A stretch of DNA of 64,000 nucleotides. Source: DATEOR01 sp963841425 (GTDB lineage: Bacteria > Actinomycetota > Thermoleophilia > Gaiellales > Gaiellaceae). Each line of letters opens with the position of its first letter. Within the stretch, counting starts at the first letter, position 1. Below are positions 9,457-17,796 of the stretch, one piece after another. The DNA is taken from the NCBI GenBank assembly GCA_963841425.1, contig CAWJCL010000002.1, positions 124,001-188,000 on the forward strand, read 5' to 3'. The notes beneath the pieces are model-generated. The model did no database searches. It saw only the letters and a program-made list of their open reading frames with translations, and was not told where the DNA came from. A program made the position numbers and the translations under genes.

Positions 9457-11036
9457 GCGGCCTGCGCTGCCGTGGCTGGGAGCAGGAAGGAGCGCTCCGC
9501 TGCCTCCTCAACAACCTCGACCCGGCCGTCGCCGAGGATCCGGAGGCGCTCGTCGTCTACGGCGGCCGCGGCAAGGCGGCGCGCTCGAAAAAAGCCCTGG
9601 CCGGCATCGTCTCCGCGCTCGAGCGCCTCGGCTCCGACGAGACCCTGCTCGTCCAGTCCGGGAAGGCGGTGGCCGTGCTTCCGACCCACGAGGACGCTCC
9701 GCGCGTCCTCATCTCGACCGCGATGGTCGTCCCCGAGTGGTCCGGCCAGGACACCTTCCGCCGGCTCGAGGACGCGGGCCTGACGATGTACGGCCAGATG
9801 ACCGCGGCCGGCTGGTTCTACATCGGCACGCAGGGCATCCTCGGCTTCACCTATGAGACCTTCCGCGCGGTCGCCGCCCGGCACTTCGACGGCAAGCTCT
9901 CCGGCCGGCGCGTGCTGACCGCCGGGCTCGGCGGCATGGGTGGCGCGCAGGGATTCGGCGTCGGCCTGAACGGAGGCCGCGCGCTCATCGTCGAGGTCGA
10001 TCCCGCGCGGGCGAAGCGCCGCCAGGCGGAGGGGTGGGTCGACCTCGTCGCGGGGTTCGAGGAGGCTCGAGCGGCGCACCTCGACCCAGGAGGACCGCCC
10101 GCGGTCGCGCTCGTCGGCAACGCGGCCGACGTCGTCCCGCGCCTGCTCGCCGACGGCGTCGAGTTCGACGTCGTCACCGACCAGACGGCGGCGCACGACC
10201 CGCTCCGCGGCTACGTGCCGCTCGGCTTCTCGGCGGAGGAGGCGCGCGCGGCCGACGCGGAGGACCCGGGCTTCCAACGCGCGGTCTACGACTCGCTGAC
10301 CACGCACGTGGCCGCGCTGCTCGGCTTCAGGGAGCGCGGCGCGGTCGTCTTCGAGTACGGAAACGGGCTCCGCGCACAGGCCGCGGCGCAGGGCCTGACG
10401 GGCGCCAGGGAGATCCCCGGTTTCGTCGCCGAGTACGTGCGCCCGATCCTCGCGCGCGGCGTCGGCCCCTTCCGCTGGATCTGTCTCTCCGGCGATCCGG
10501 AGGACCTTCGCCGAAGCGAGGACGTGCTCATGGACGTCGTCGGCACCGACTCCCTGCGCGGGTGGATCGAGCTCGCGCGCGAGCGCGTCCCCCAGCAGGG
10601 TCTCCCGGCCCGAATCTGCTGGCTCGGCCTCGGCGAGCGGGACAAGGTCGCGCTCGCCATGAACGAGCTCGTGCGCTCGGGCGAGTGCGGGCCGCTCGCG
10701 ATCGGGCGCGACCACATGGATCCCGCTTCCGTTGCCTCGCCGACGCGCGAGACCGAGGGAATGCTGGACGGGAGCGACGCGATCGCCGACTGGCCCGTCC
10801 TCTCCGCCCTCCTCAACGCGGCGCAGGGCGCGAGCTGGGTCGCCGTCGGGAACGGAGGCGGAGTCGGCGTCGGCCGCTCCATCCACTCCGGAATGGTCGT
10901 CGTCGCGGACGGGAGCGAGCTCGCCGAGCGGAAGCTCAGGCGTGTCTTCTGGACGGATCCCGCGCTCGGCGTCGCGCGCTACGCGGACGCGGGCTATCCC
11001 GAGGCGCAGGCCGAAGCGGAACGGAACGGCCTGTGA
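9453..11036 (+). CDS. hutU: Urocanate hydratase family protein
   Basis: A 527-residue member of the urocanase family, NAD-dependent hydratases of imidazole-acrylates. Clear family blocks are ALRCLLNNLDP, LVVYGG, ETLLVQSGK, IGTQGI, the NAD-binding GLGGMGGAQ, GLPARICWLG with the conserved Cys, and GRDHMD. Several usually constant positions differ from canonical HutU as I know it: GKAARSKKAL where GKAARNW is usual, GILGFTYETF for GIVQGTYETF, and WVAVGNGGGVG where the family has two His before GGGVG. It may therefore act on a modified urocanate (methylated or thio-) rather than urocanate. The start is TTG 9453 in a TTGA overlap with the kinase, and it runs into egtD by a GTGA overlap. No hutH, hutI or hutG is nearby. 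Confidence 0.85.
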   Translation: MSGLRCRGWEQEGALRCLLNNLDPAVAEDPEALVVYGGRGKAARSKKALAGIVSALERLGSDETLLVQSGKAVAVLPTHEDAPRVLISTAMVVPEWSGQDTFRRLEDAGLTMYGQMTAAGWFYIGTQGILGFTYETFRAVAARHFDGKLSGRRVLTAGLGGMGGAQGFGVGLNGGRALIVEVDPARAKRRQAEGWVDLVAGFEEARAAHLDPGGPPAVALVGNAADVVPRLLADGVEFDVVTDQTAAHDPLRGYVPLGFSAEEARAADAEDPGFQRAVYDSLTTHVAALLGFRERGAVVFEYGNGLRAQAAAQGLTGAREIPGFVAEYVRPILARGVGPFRWICLSGDPEDLRRSEDVLMDVVGTDSLRGWIELARERVPQQGLPARICWLGLGERDKVALAMNELVRSGECGPLAIGRDHMDPASVASPTRETEGMLDGSDAIADWPVLSALLNAAQGASWVAVGNGGGVGVGRSIHSGMVVVADGSELAERKLRRVFWTDPALGVARYADAGYPEAQAEAERNGL

Positions 11037-11986
11037 GCTTCCGGCTCGAGCGCAGGCTCGGCGCCGACGAGCTGGGCGAGCAGCTCCGCCGCGAGGCGCG
11101 CGAAGGCCTGACGGCGGCACCCAAGTTCATGCGCTCGCGCTGGGTGTGGGACGCGCGCGGCGCCGAGCTCTACGACCGCATCATGGAGCTCCCGCAGTAC
11201 TACCTCCCGCAGGTCGAGCGCCCTCTGCTGGCCGCCCACGCCGCCGACGTCGAGGCCCTCGTCCACCCGCGGAGAGCCGTGGAGCTCGGACCCGGCTCGT
11301 CCGTGAAGACGCCGCTCGTCCTCGACGCCCTGACCGGCCTCGAGAGCTACGTCGCGATCGACGTGAGCGAGGAGGCGCTCGAGGCTGCGGGCCGGCGCCT
11401 CGCCGAGCGGTACGCCGACCTCGACATCGTCGGGATCGTCGCGGACTTCGAATCGGGCCTGCCCGAGCCCGCGGAGCGCACGCTCGTCATCTGCCTCGGC
11501 TCGACGGTCGGGAACATGGGCCCCGGCGAGCGGGCGACGCTGCTCGTGAACGTCGCGCAGCTCGTCGGCGAGGACGGCGCACTCCTCCTCGGCCTCGACT
11601 TGGTCAAGGATCCCGCGCGAATCGCGGGCGCCTACCAGGACGAAATCGGCTACACGGACGGGCTCATCTCGAACCTCCTGACCATCCTCAACCGGGAGCT
11701 CGGCGCCGACTTCGACGTCGCGCGCTTCCGCCCCGAGGCCGAGTGGCTGCCCGAGCGAAGCCGCATGGAGATGTACGTGCGGGCCCTCGAGCCGCAGACT
11801 GTGACCGTGCGCGACCTGGGCCTCACCGTCGAGTTCGCGCAGGGCGAGAGGCTCCGCACCGAGATTTCGACGAAGTTCACGCGCGCAGGCGCCGAGGACG
11901 AGCTGGTCGCGGCCGGCCTTCACATCGCCGGCTGGTGGACCGACGAGGCGGGCGAGTTCGCTCTATGCCTCGCGCAACAGGTGTAA
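11033..11986 (+). CDS. egtD: EgtD-type L-histidine N-alpha-methyltransferase
   Basis: A 317-residue SAM-dependent methyltransferase of the EgtD family, which trimethylates histidine to hercynine, the first step of ergothioneine synthesis. Family blocks include FMRSRWVWDARGAELYDRI, ELPQYYLP, the SAM loop ELGPGSSVKT, ICLGSTVGNMGP (with the substrate-contacting Asn) and LLTILNREL. Near the C-terminus RTEISTKF keeps the Glu-x-Ser pair that in mycobacterial EgtD holds the imidazole, so histidine is the likely substrate. The start is GTG 11033 in a GTGA overlap with the urocanase-family gene. No egtB, egtC or egtE is in the window. The 3' end overlaps the convergent dehydrogenase by 24 nt. Confidence 0.88.
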   Translation: MSFRLERRLGADELGEQLRREAREGLTAAPKFMRSRWVWDARGAELYDRIMELPQYYLPQVERPLLAAHAADVEALVHPRRAVELGPGSSVKTPLVLDALTGLESYVAIDVSEEALEAAGRRLAERYADLDIVGIVADFESGLPEPAERTLVICLGSTVGNMGPGERATLLVNVAQLVGEDGALLLGLDLVKDPARIAGAYQDEIGYTDGLISNLLTILNRELGADFDVARFRPEAEWLPERSRMEMYVRALEPQTVTVRDLGLTVEFAQGERLRTEISTKFTRAGAEDELVAAGLHIAGWWTDEAGEFALCLAQQV

Positions 11987-12799
11987 GACGCGGTCGCGGC
12001 GCGCCTTGAGCTCCTCGGCGTCGAAGTCGGCGCGGATGCTGCCGCGCTCGCGGGCGGCCTCGATCGACCGCGACGGCCTGCTCGTCGTCGCGAGCTCGGG
12101 CCAGAGGTTCTCCGCCACGGCGGCGTGCACGTCGAGCCCTGCGAGGTCCATCGTCTGGAACGGCCCGATCGCCGCCCAGCGCGCGCCGAGCCCGGCGGTG
12201 ACCGCGCGGTCGACGTCCTCGAAGCTGCAGACCCCGGCGTCCACGAGCGCATAGGCCTCGCGGAGAAGCGCGTACTGGAGCCGGTTGACGACGAAGCCCG
12301 GCACGTCGAGGCGGACGACGACGGGGGCCTTCCCGAGCTCCTCCATCCAGCCCCTCAGGGTCTCGAGGGTCTCGGGCGCGGTACGCGTGCCGCCGACGAT
12401 CTCGACGACCTGCACGAGCTCGGGCGGGTTGAGGAAATGCAAGCCGGCGAAGCGCTCGGGCCTCTGCAGCTCGCGACCCACCTCGTCGACCGAGAGCGAC
12501 GACGTGTTCGTCGTCAGGATCGCGTCGGGCGCGGCCAGCTCCTCCGCGCGGGCGAGGACAGCGCGCTTCGGCTCGACCTCCTCGACGACGGTCTCGACGA
12601 CGAGCTCGGCGCCAGTGAGCGCCTCGTCGAGGTCCGTGGTCATCGCGACGGCCTCCCCGGCCCGCTCCCGCGCGGCCTCCAGGCTCTCCTCGCGCCGTGC
12701 CGTGAGGCGGACCGACGCACCCGAGTCGGCGAAGATGCGCGCGATTCCGGCGCCCATCGTGCCGGCTCCCACGATCGCCGTTTGCTGCGGTGAATTCAC
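11963..12799 (-). CDS. 3-hydroxyacyl-CoA dehydrogenase family protein
   Basis: A 278-residue NAD-dependent dehydrogenase with a Rossmann N-terminus (AIVGAGTMGAGIA), the NTSSLSV and RFAGLHFLNPP blocks of the family, and a C-terminal helical domain (GFVVNRLQYALLREA). It oxidises a 3-hydroxyacyl-CoA such as 3-hydroxybutyryl-CoA to the ketoacyl form, with NADH output. It is a single-domain enzyme, not fused to an enoyl-CoA hydratase, and stands alone rather than in a beta-oxidation operon. The start is GTG 12799, supported by TAAGGT at 12811-12806, 6 nt upstream. Confidence 0.88.
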   Translation of the reverse strand: MNSPQQTAIVGAGTMGAGIARIFADSGASVRLTARREESLEAARERAGEAVAMTTDLDEALTGAELVVETVVEEVEPKRAVLARAEELAAPDAILTTNTSSLSVDEVGRELQRPERFAGLHFLNPPELVQVVEIVGGTRTAPETLETLRGWMEELGKAPVVVRLDVPGFVVNRLQYALLREAYALVDAGVCSFEDVDRAVTAGLGARWAAIGPFQTMDLAGLDVHAAVAENLWPELATTSRPSRSIEAARERGSIRADFDAEELKARRDRVLHLLREA

Positions 12800-12805
12800 G
12801 CGCCC

Positions 12806-12811
12806 ACCTTA
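12806..12811 (-). promoter_or_regulatory. -10 box (TAAGGT), leaderless start at 12799
   Basis: TAAGGT on the minus strand ends 6 nt before GTG 12799, with no Shine-Dalgarno between. Confidence 0.45.
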
Positions 12812-12861
12812 CTCTCGCGCGCGCTTTTCGCAGCCCGCGGGCAAATCTGCCAATCACTCGT

Positions 12862-12875
12862 TTGGGGGATCCCAA
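12862..12875. promoter_or_regulatory. Short inverted repeat before the ECF sigma gene
   Basis: TTGGG and CCCAA flank a 4-nt centre, about 50 nt before the sigma-factor start. It could be an operator or part of a self-regulated promoter. This is weak evidence on its own. Confidence 0.25.
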
Positions 12876-12926
12876 CGGTCACTGTCACGAGAGACACTTT
12901 CGGCTTGGGCCAGAGAGGGTGGTGCC

Positions 12927-14162
12927 GTGCGCCAGACTCCGACGAGCAACACAAATCAGGCGAACGTGCGACAGGCTCCGCAAACCGGGGGCCCGTATTC
13001 GCGATCCCCGGGAGCCCGCGACCCCGGAGCCCGCGTCGAGCGGCTGTACGAGGACTACTCGGCCCGCGTCTATCGCTACTGCCTGAGCCGGCTCGACTCG
13101 CCGGAGGAGGCCGAAGACGCTCTGCAGGCGACCTACCTGAACGCGTGGCGCAGCCTCAGCGGAGGCGTCGAGCCGCTGTCGCCTCGCCCGTGGCTTTTTC
13201 AGATCGCCGCCAACGTCTGCTCCGGGATTTTGCGTACGCACCTTTCCGGCGCCGCGGTCGAGCTGCGCGACCCTGAAGCGCTCGACCGCATCGCGACGGG
13301 TGCCGAGCCGAGCGACGACCTCCTTGGGCTCTCCGCGGCTCTCGAGCAACTCCCGGAGCGCCAGCGCCGCGCACTCCTCCTCCGCGACTGGCGCGGGTTG
13401 AGCTACGACGAGATCGCGACCCAGCTGAACTCGTCGTACCAGGCGGTCGAGACCCTTCTCTTCCGTGCGCGCAAGTCTGTCGCGACGGGATTGCGCGACC
13501 CGCAGCCCGAGAGGGTTTCGGTCCGGGCGCGGGCGCTCGCCCCGTTGCCGCTCCTGTTTCCGCTCAAGCAGGGCGTTTCCGCCGTCAAGTCCGCTTTTTC
13601 GGCAAGCATCGCTCCCATGAAGGTGTCACTCGGGATCGCCCTCGGCGCAGCGGCTCCTCTGGTTGCCTACGGGGTGTTCGAGCAAGGTATCGCCCACCAT
13701 CGGGGAGCGACCACGAAAGCGGCCGCGCCTGCTGCCCAGCTCGAGACACCGCTGACCTACACGATTCCGGCGCCGGCGGCGGGCAAGAAGGTTGCGCCGG
13801 CGCTTGTCCCCCTCGAGGACATGACCTCGTCGTCGCCTTCGACCCAGTCGCCTGTAAGTCACGGGGTCGAGGGAATGGCCGGCTCGCCGGCGGAACACGA
13901 GCACGGCTCCGGGCCGGGCTCCAGCTCGGGGCCGGGCTCCGACCCCGGGCCGCAACCGCCGCCGACGACGACGGATCCGCCGCCCGGCGACGACGATCCC
14001 CCGCCGAGCGGCGACGAGGATCCCCCGCCGACCGGCAACGTGACCATCTGTCACCACACGGGCTCGAAGAAGAATCCCGACGTGACGATCACGGTCGGGC
14101 CAGCCGCGGTCGACGCCCATCTTGCGCACGGCGACGAGCTCGGCGTGTGCGCAGCAGACTGA
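12927..14162 (+). CDS. ECF sigma factor with C-terminal membrane anchor and external domain
   Basis: A 411-residue protein. Sigma region 2 is at about 36-75 (LYEDYSARVYRYCL, EEAEDALQATYLNAWR). Region 4 is at about 134-183 (LEQLPERQRRALLLRDW, LSYDEIATQLNSSYQAVETL). A single hydrophobic helix follows at about 232-251 (VSLGIALGAAAPLVAYGVF), then a Ser/Pro/Gly/Asp-rich linker with DDDPPPSGDEDPPP. The last 40 residues form a small His/Cys module (VTICHHTG ... AHLAHGDELGVC) that I know from secreted actinobacterial proteins. Ordinary ECF factors stop near residue 190. The layout implies a sigma factor tethered to the membrane that may sense the outside itself, as no anti-sigma gene is adjacent. GTG 12927 is chosen after GAGAGGG; GTG 12922 is in another frame. 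Confidence 0.8.
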   Translation: MRQTPTSNTNQANVRQAPQTGGPYSRSPGARDPGARVERLYEDYSARVYRYCLSRLDSPEEAEDALQATYLNAWRSLSGGVEPLSPRPWLFQIAANVCSGILRTHLSGAAVELRDPEALDRIATGAEPSDDLLGLSAALEQLPERQRRALLLRDWRGLSYDEIATQLNSSYQAVETLLFRARKSVATGLRDPQPERVSVRARALAPLPLLFPLKQGVSAVKSAFSASIAPMKVSLGIALGAAAPLVAYGVFEQGIAHHRGATTKAAAPAAQLETPLTYTIPAPAAGKKVAPALVPLEDMTSSSPSTQSPVSHGVEGMAGSPAEHEHGSGPGSSSGPGSDPGPQPPPTTTDPPPGDDDPPPSGDEDPPPTGNVTICHHTGSKKNPDVTITVGPAAVDAHLAHGDELGVCAAD

Positions 14163-14395
14163 GCGGCGCTCAACCGAACCGACTTGGGTGCGGCTGGAGC
14201 CTGGGTCGAAGCCCCGGCCGATCGGCATCGTGAGCATCCGTCACCACGCGGGGTCGAGAAGACTCCCGAGGTGACGATCAGGGTCGGGACCAGCCTCGTT
14301 CGACGCCCATTTGGCGCACGGGGACGAGCTCGGCACGTGCGCAGCAGCCCGAGCGGCGCTCGGCTGGATCGACTTGGGTGCGGCTGGAGCTGGGG
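14028..14395 (+). repeat. Tandem ~190-nt duplication of the sigma factor's C-terminal domain, second copy decayed
   Basis: Positions 14028-14205 recur at 14218-14395 with a constant 190-nt offset. GTGACCATCTGTCACC at 14040 pairs with GTGAGCATCCGTCACC at 14230, and GACTTGGGTGCGGCTGG recurs exactly at 14181 and 14371. Copy 1 holds the coding end and stop of the sigma gene. Copy 2 still spells VSIRHHAGS, then PEVTIRVG, then DAHLAHGDELGTC, but in three successive frames, so it cannot be read through. The unit length is not a multiple of three. This explains most of the gap before hyuA. Confidence 0.8.
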
Positions 14396-14464
14396 TACTA
14401 CCAGTGCAGCATGCGGCGAGTTTCCTTCCGGCGGTGGATGCCCTACTGAATAGGACGCAGATTC

Positions 14465-14497
14465 CGCCGAAAACTTGCGCTGCCGGTTTCGGTCGGC
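14465..14497 (+). other. Hairpin between sigma and hyuA genes
   Basis: CGCCGA and CCGAAA pair with downstream TTTCGG and TCGGCG around a G+C-rich loop, just before the hyuA promoter. It is a likely end point for the upstream transcript; there is no T run. Confidence 0.35.
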
Positions 14498-14510
14498 GAT
14501 CCCTGTCTCC

Positions 14511-14516
14511 TAGGGT
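14511..14516 (+). promoter_or_regulatory. -10 box (TAGGGT), leaderless start at 14523
   Basis: TAGGGT ends 6 nt before ATG 14523 of hyuA, matching the spacing seen at other leaderless genes here. Confidence 0.45.
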
Positions 14517-14522
14517 TGACCG

Positions 14523-16265
14523 ATGGCCATCCTCGGGATCGATGTCGGCGGCACGTTCACTGACGCGGTCCTTTTCGAGGACGGCGAGCTCCGCATGGCG
14601 AAGCTTCCGACCGCCGCTCGCCCGGAGGAATCGGTCGTCGCAGCCGCCCGCGCCGTCCGTGCCGGGCCGGTCGAGCGCTTCACGCACGGGACGACGATCG
14701 CGACCAACGCGCTTCTCGAGCGCAAGGGCGCGCGGACAGCCTTTGTGGCGACCGCGGGATTCGAACACCTGCTCCATCTTCGGCGACAAAACCGTGCGCA
14801 CCTGTACCGGTCGTGTGCCGACCATCCAGCTCCCATCGTTCCGCTCGACCGCTGCGTAGGCGTACGGGAGCGGATCGGGCCCGAAGGCGTCCTGGAATCG
14901 CTCGACCTGGCTTCGCTGCCTGACCTCGACGCCGAGGCGGTTGCGATCTGCTTGCTCTTCTCCTTCCGGGACCCCTCGCACGAGGCCACCGTGGCCGAGG
15001 AGGTGCGGCGCCGGCTACCCAACGCGCACGTGGTCGCGTCGCACGAGGTCTCGCCGGAGTTCCGGGAGTACGAGCGAGCCTCCACCACGGCCGTCGACGC
15101 ATACCTGGGGCCTGTAGTGTCTCGTTACCTGGGTTCTCTCGTCGAGCGCTGCGCTGGGGCGGGCCTCCCCGAGCCGCTCGTAATGCGATCCTCGGGCGGA
15201 GTCGCTTCGGTACGGGAAGCGGCCGCCCATCCGGCGCCAATCCTGGTCTCTGGGCCTGCGGCTGGGGTTGTAGGCGCGGCTCGCGTAGCGCGAATGGCCG
15301 GAATCGAGAACGCGATCTCCCTGGACATGGGGGGCACGTCCACGGATGTCTGCCTGATCGCGGAAGGCGCGGCGGCGCGGAGCGCAGCTCGCGCGGTCGG
15401 CGGCTTGCCCGTGCGCGTGCCGACTGTCGACCTACATACGGTCGGGGCAGGCGGTGGCTCACTGGTCTGGCGCGACGTGGGCGGTGCTCTCCGCGTGGGT
15501 CCCGAGAGCGCGGGCGCGGACCCTGGGCCGGCCTGCTACGGGCGCGGTGGGGCGCGGCCGACAGTCACCGACGCCAATCTTCTGCTGGGTCGTCTGCCGA
15601 GGCGGTTGGCGGGCGAGCTCGAGCTGGACCTTGATGCTGCCGCGAGAGCGCTCGAGGGGTTCGATCCGGCCGAGGTCGTCGAGGTCGTCAACGCTGAGAT
15701 GCTGCGTGCCCTCCGCGTCATCTCGGTCGAGCGAGGACACGACCCCCGGGAGTTCGCCTTGATCGCCTTCGGAGGCGCTGGGCCCTTGCACGCGTGCGCG
15801 CTTGCCGAGGAGCTCGAGATCGGGACGGTGCTGGTGCCGGCCGCCGCCGGCGTGCTGTCGGCGCTCGGACTTGTGGCGAGCGACGAGCGGCGAGACTCGG
15901 TGCGCTCCTACGTGCGCCCCTTGGCGGAGGCGGGCGAGCTGCCGGCCGAGGGCGAGGCCGACCTCCGCTACACGGGGCAGTCGTTCGAGCTCACGGTGCC
16001 ACTGGGCGCCGATCTCGCGCAGGCGTTTCATCGCGCGCATGAGGATCGGTACGGCTACTCCGATCGGGAGCGGTCCATCGAGCTCGTCGCAGTGCGGACA
16101 GCCGACGTACGCTCCGGCCCGGACCTCGTCCTCCCGCCCGCCGAGCGGCTCGAAGTCGCCGGCCCCCACGTGCTCGAGCTCGAGGGCGCGACGTGCTGGA
16201 TCCCCCCGGGGTGGGTGGGGGTTCGGGACGGGACCAATAGCACTCTCCGACTCAAGCGACTGTGA
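14523..16265 (+). CDS. hyuA: Hydantoinase/oxoprolinase family, subunit A
   Basis: A 580-residue ASKHA-fold ATPase subunit of the N-methylhydantoinase/5-oxoprolinase family, which opens cyclic amides with ATP. The N-terminal phosphate loop is GIDVGGTFTDAVLF; the second domain has SGPAAGVVGAAR and SLDMGGTSTDVCL, then AFGGAGPLHACALAEEL. It is about 100 residues shorter than many HyuA proteins, mainly near the C-terminus, but no motif is missing. It overlaps hyuB by GTGA, so the two are cotranslated and probably form an A-B complex. No transporter or racemase gene is next to it, so the substrate (hydantoin, oxoproline or another lactam) is unknown. Confidence 0.88.
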   Translation: MAILGIDVGGTFTDAVLFEDGELRMAKLPTAARPEESVVAAARAVRAGPVERFTHGTTIATNALLERKGARTAFVATAGFEHLLHLRRQNRAHLYRSCADHPAPIVPLDRCVGVRERIGPEGVLESLDLASLPDLDAEAVAICLLFSFRDPSHEATVAEEVRRRLPNAHVVASHEVSPEFREYERASTTAVDAYLGPVVSRYLGSLVERCAGAGLPEPLVMRSSGGVASVREAAAHPAPILVSGPAAGVVGAARVARMAGIENAISLDMGGTSTDVCLIAEGAAARSAARAVGGLPVRVPTVDLHTVGAGGGSLVWRDVGGALRVGPESAGADPGPACYGRGGARPTVTDANLLLGRLPRRLAGELELDLDAAARALEGFDPAEVVEVVNAEMLRALRVISVERGHDPREFALIAFGGAGPLHACALAEELEIGTVLVPAAAGVLSALGLVASDERRDSVRSYVRPLAEAGELPAEGEADLRYTGQSFELTVPLGADLAQAFHRAHEDRYGYSDRERSIELVAVRTADVRSGPDLVLPPAERLEVAGPHVLELEGATCWIPPGWVGVRDGTNSTLRLKRL

Positions 16266-17743
16266 ATATCGAGCTCCAAGTCATCGGTAGCGCTCTGCGC
16301 GCGGTCGCCGAGGAGATGGGCGCTGCGCTCGTCCGTTCGGCCTTCTCCGCGAACATAAAGGAGCGCCGCGACTGCTCGACCGCCCTGTTCGACTCGGACG
16401 GGCGCATGATCGCGCAGGCCGAGCACATTCCGGTGCACCTCGGCGCCATGCCGGACGCCGTCGCCGCCGTGATGGCGTACGACCCCGGCCCTGACGACGT
16501 TTGGATCCTGAACGACCCTTTCACGGGCGGCACCCACCTTCCCGACATCACACTCGTCTCCCGCACCGAGCTCGGCTTCGCGGCCAGCCGCGCCCACCAT
16601 GCCGACGTCGGCGGCTCCGAGCCGGGCAGCCTGCCCGCCGGCTCCACGACCCTCTCGGAGGAGGGTGTCGTCATCCCTCCGACCCGTCTCGACGACGATG
16701 TGCTTGCCCAACTCGTCGCCCGGATGCGCAACCCCGAGGAGCGCCGGGGGGACCTTCGAGCCCAGCTTGCCGCGCACCACCTCGCTGCGCGGCGCATCGC
16801 CGAGCTCTGCGCCCGGCGGGGGCGCGAGCGCGTCGTCGCCGCCATGGATGAGCTGTACGCCTACTCGGAACGGCGCGTGCGCGCGGCCATCGCGGCCCTG
16901 CCCGACGGGCGCTACAAGGCGACCGACGCTCTCGAGACGCAGCAGCAAGTCCTCGAGCTGCGCGCCGCCCTCACCATCACGGGCGAGGAGATCGAAATCG
17001 ACTTCACCGGTACCGCGCCCCAACACACGGGCAACCTCAACTGCCCGCTCGCCGTCACCCGCTCGGCCGCGTACTTCGTCGTCCGCTGCGTGACCGACCC
17101 GGACGTCCCGGCCTCCGGAGGCGCCTTCGCGCCCGTCACGGTCACGGCGCCAGAGGGATCCCTCCTCAACGCACGGCCGCCCGCCGCCGTCGCCGCCGGC
17201 AACGTCGAGACCTCCTGCCGGATCGCCGACCTCGTCTTCGCCTGCTTCGGCCAGGCCGTGCCCGTTCCGGCCCAGGGACAGGGGACGATGAACAACCTCA
17301 CCTTCGGGAACGAGCGCTTCACGTACTACGAGACCATCGGTGGCGGGCAAGGCGCCTGCCCCGACGCCAATGGCCCCTCGGGCGTCCACGTGACGATGTC
17401 GAACACGCTCTCGACGCCGACCGAGGCGCTCGAGCTCGCCTATCCGCTCCGTGTTCGGCGACACGCCCTTCGGCTCGGGTCGGGCGGAGACGGCGCACAC
17501 CACGGAGGCGACGGCGTCGTCCGGGAGATCGAGGCGCTCGAGGCCTGCCGCTTCTCGATCGTGAGCGAGCGGCGCGCCCACTCGCCCAAGGGCGCCGACG
17601 GCGGCGACCCTGGCCTCCCAGGCCGCAACTTCCTGAACGGAGAAGGGCTCCCGGCGAAGGTCACCGGCACCCTCGAGCCCGGCGACGTCCTCAACATCGA
17701 GACCCCTGGCGGTGGGGGTCACGGGCGGCGCCGTCAGCCGTAG
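16262..17743 (+). CDS. hyuB: Hydantoinase/oxoprolinase family, subunit B
   Basis: A 493-residue partner of HyuA. It has the typical N-terminus (ALVRSAFSANIKERRDCS), LNDPFTGGTHLPDIT, SRAHHADVGG (likely metal-binding His/Asp), IDFTGTAPQHTGN, GGGQGACPDANGPSGV, NTPTEALELAYPLRV-like sequence and a Gly-rich end (IETPGGGGHG). The start is GTG 16262, coupled to hyuA. Together they should hydrolyse a hydantoin-like or oxoproline-like ring at the cost of ATP in the cytoplasm. Confidence 0.88.
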   Translation: MNIELQVIGSALRAVAEEMGAALVRSAFSANIKERRDCSTALFDSDGRMIAQAEHIPVHLGAMPDAVAAVMAYDPGPDDVWILNDPFTGGTHLPDITLVSRTELGFAASRAHHADVGGSEPGSLPAGSTTLSEEGVVIPPTRLDDDVLAQLVARMRNPEERRGDLRAQLAAHHLAARRIAELCARRGRERVVAAMDELYAYSERRVRAAIAALPDGRYKATDALETQQQVLELRAALTITGEEIEIDFTGTAPQHTGNLNCPLAVTRSAAYFVVRCVTDPDVPASGGAFAPVTVTAPEGSLLNARPPAAVAAGNVETSCRIADLVFACFGQAVPVPAQGQGTMNNLTFGNERFTYYETIGGGQGACPDANGPSGVHVTMSNTLSTPTEALELAYPLRVRRHALRLGSGGDGAHHGGDGVVREIEALEACRFSIVSERRAHSPKGADGGDPGLPGRNFLNGEGLPAKVTGTLEPGDVLNIETPGGGGHGRRRQP

Positions 17744-17783
17744 CATGCGACTGAGCGTGCACCCCGAGGTCGCATGCGCGGGC

Positions 17784-17789
17784 TAACGT
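17784..17789 (+). promoter_or_regulatory. -10 box (TAACGT), leaderless start at 17797
   Basis: TAACGT ends 7 nt before ATG 17797. It overlaps GTG 17788, so it argues for the later ATG as the MarR start. Confidence 0.5.
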
Positions 17790-17796
17790 GAGTGTG

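Noticed and set aside
9453..11036. A complete histidine-utilisation operon
   Set aside because: Only a urocanase-family gene is present; no histidase, imidazolonepropionase or formimidoylglutamase gene is in the window.
10034..11986. A 650-codon version of EgtD
   Set aside because: The extra 333 codons lie in another frame of the urocanase-family gene; EgtD family sequence starts at GTG 11033.
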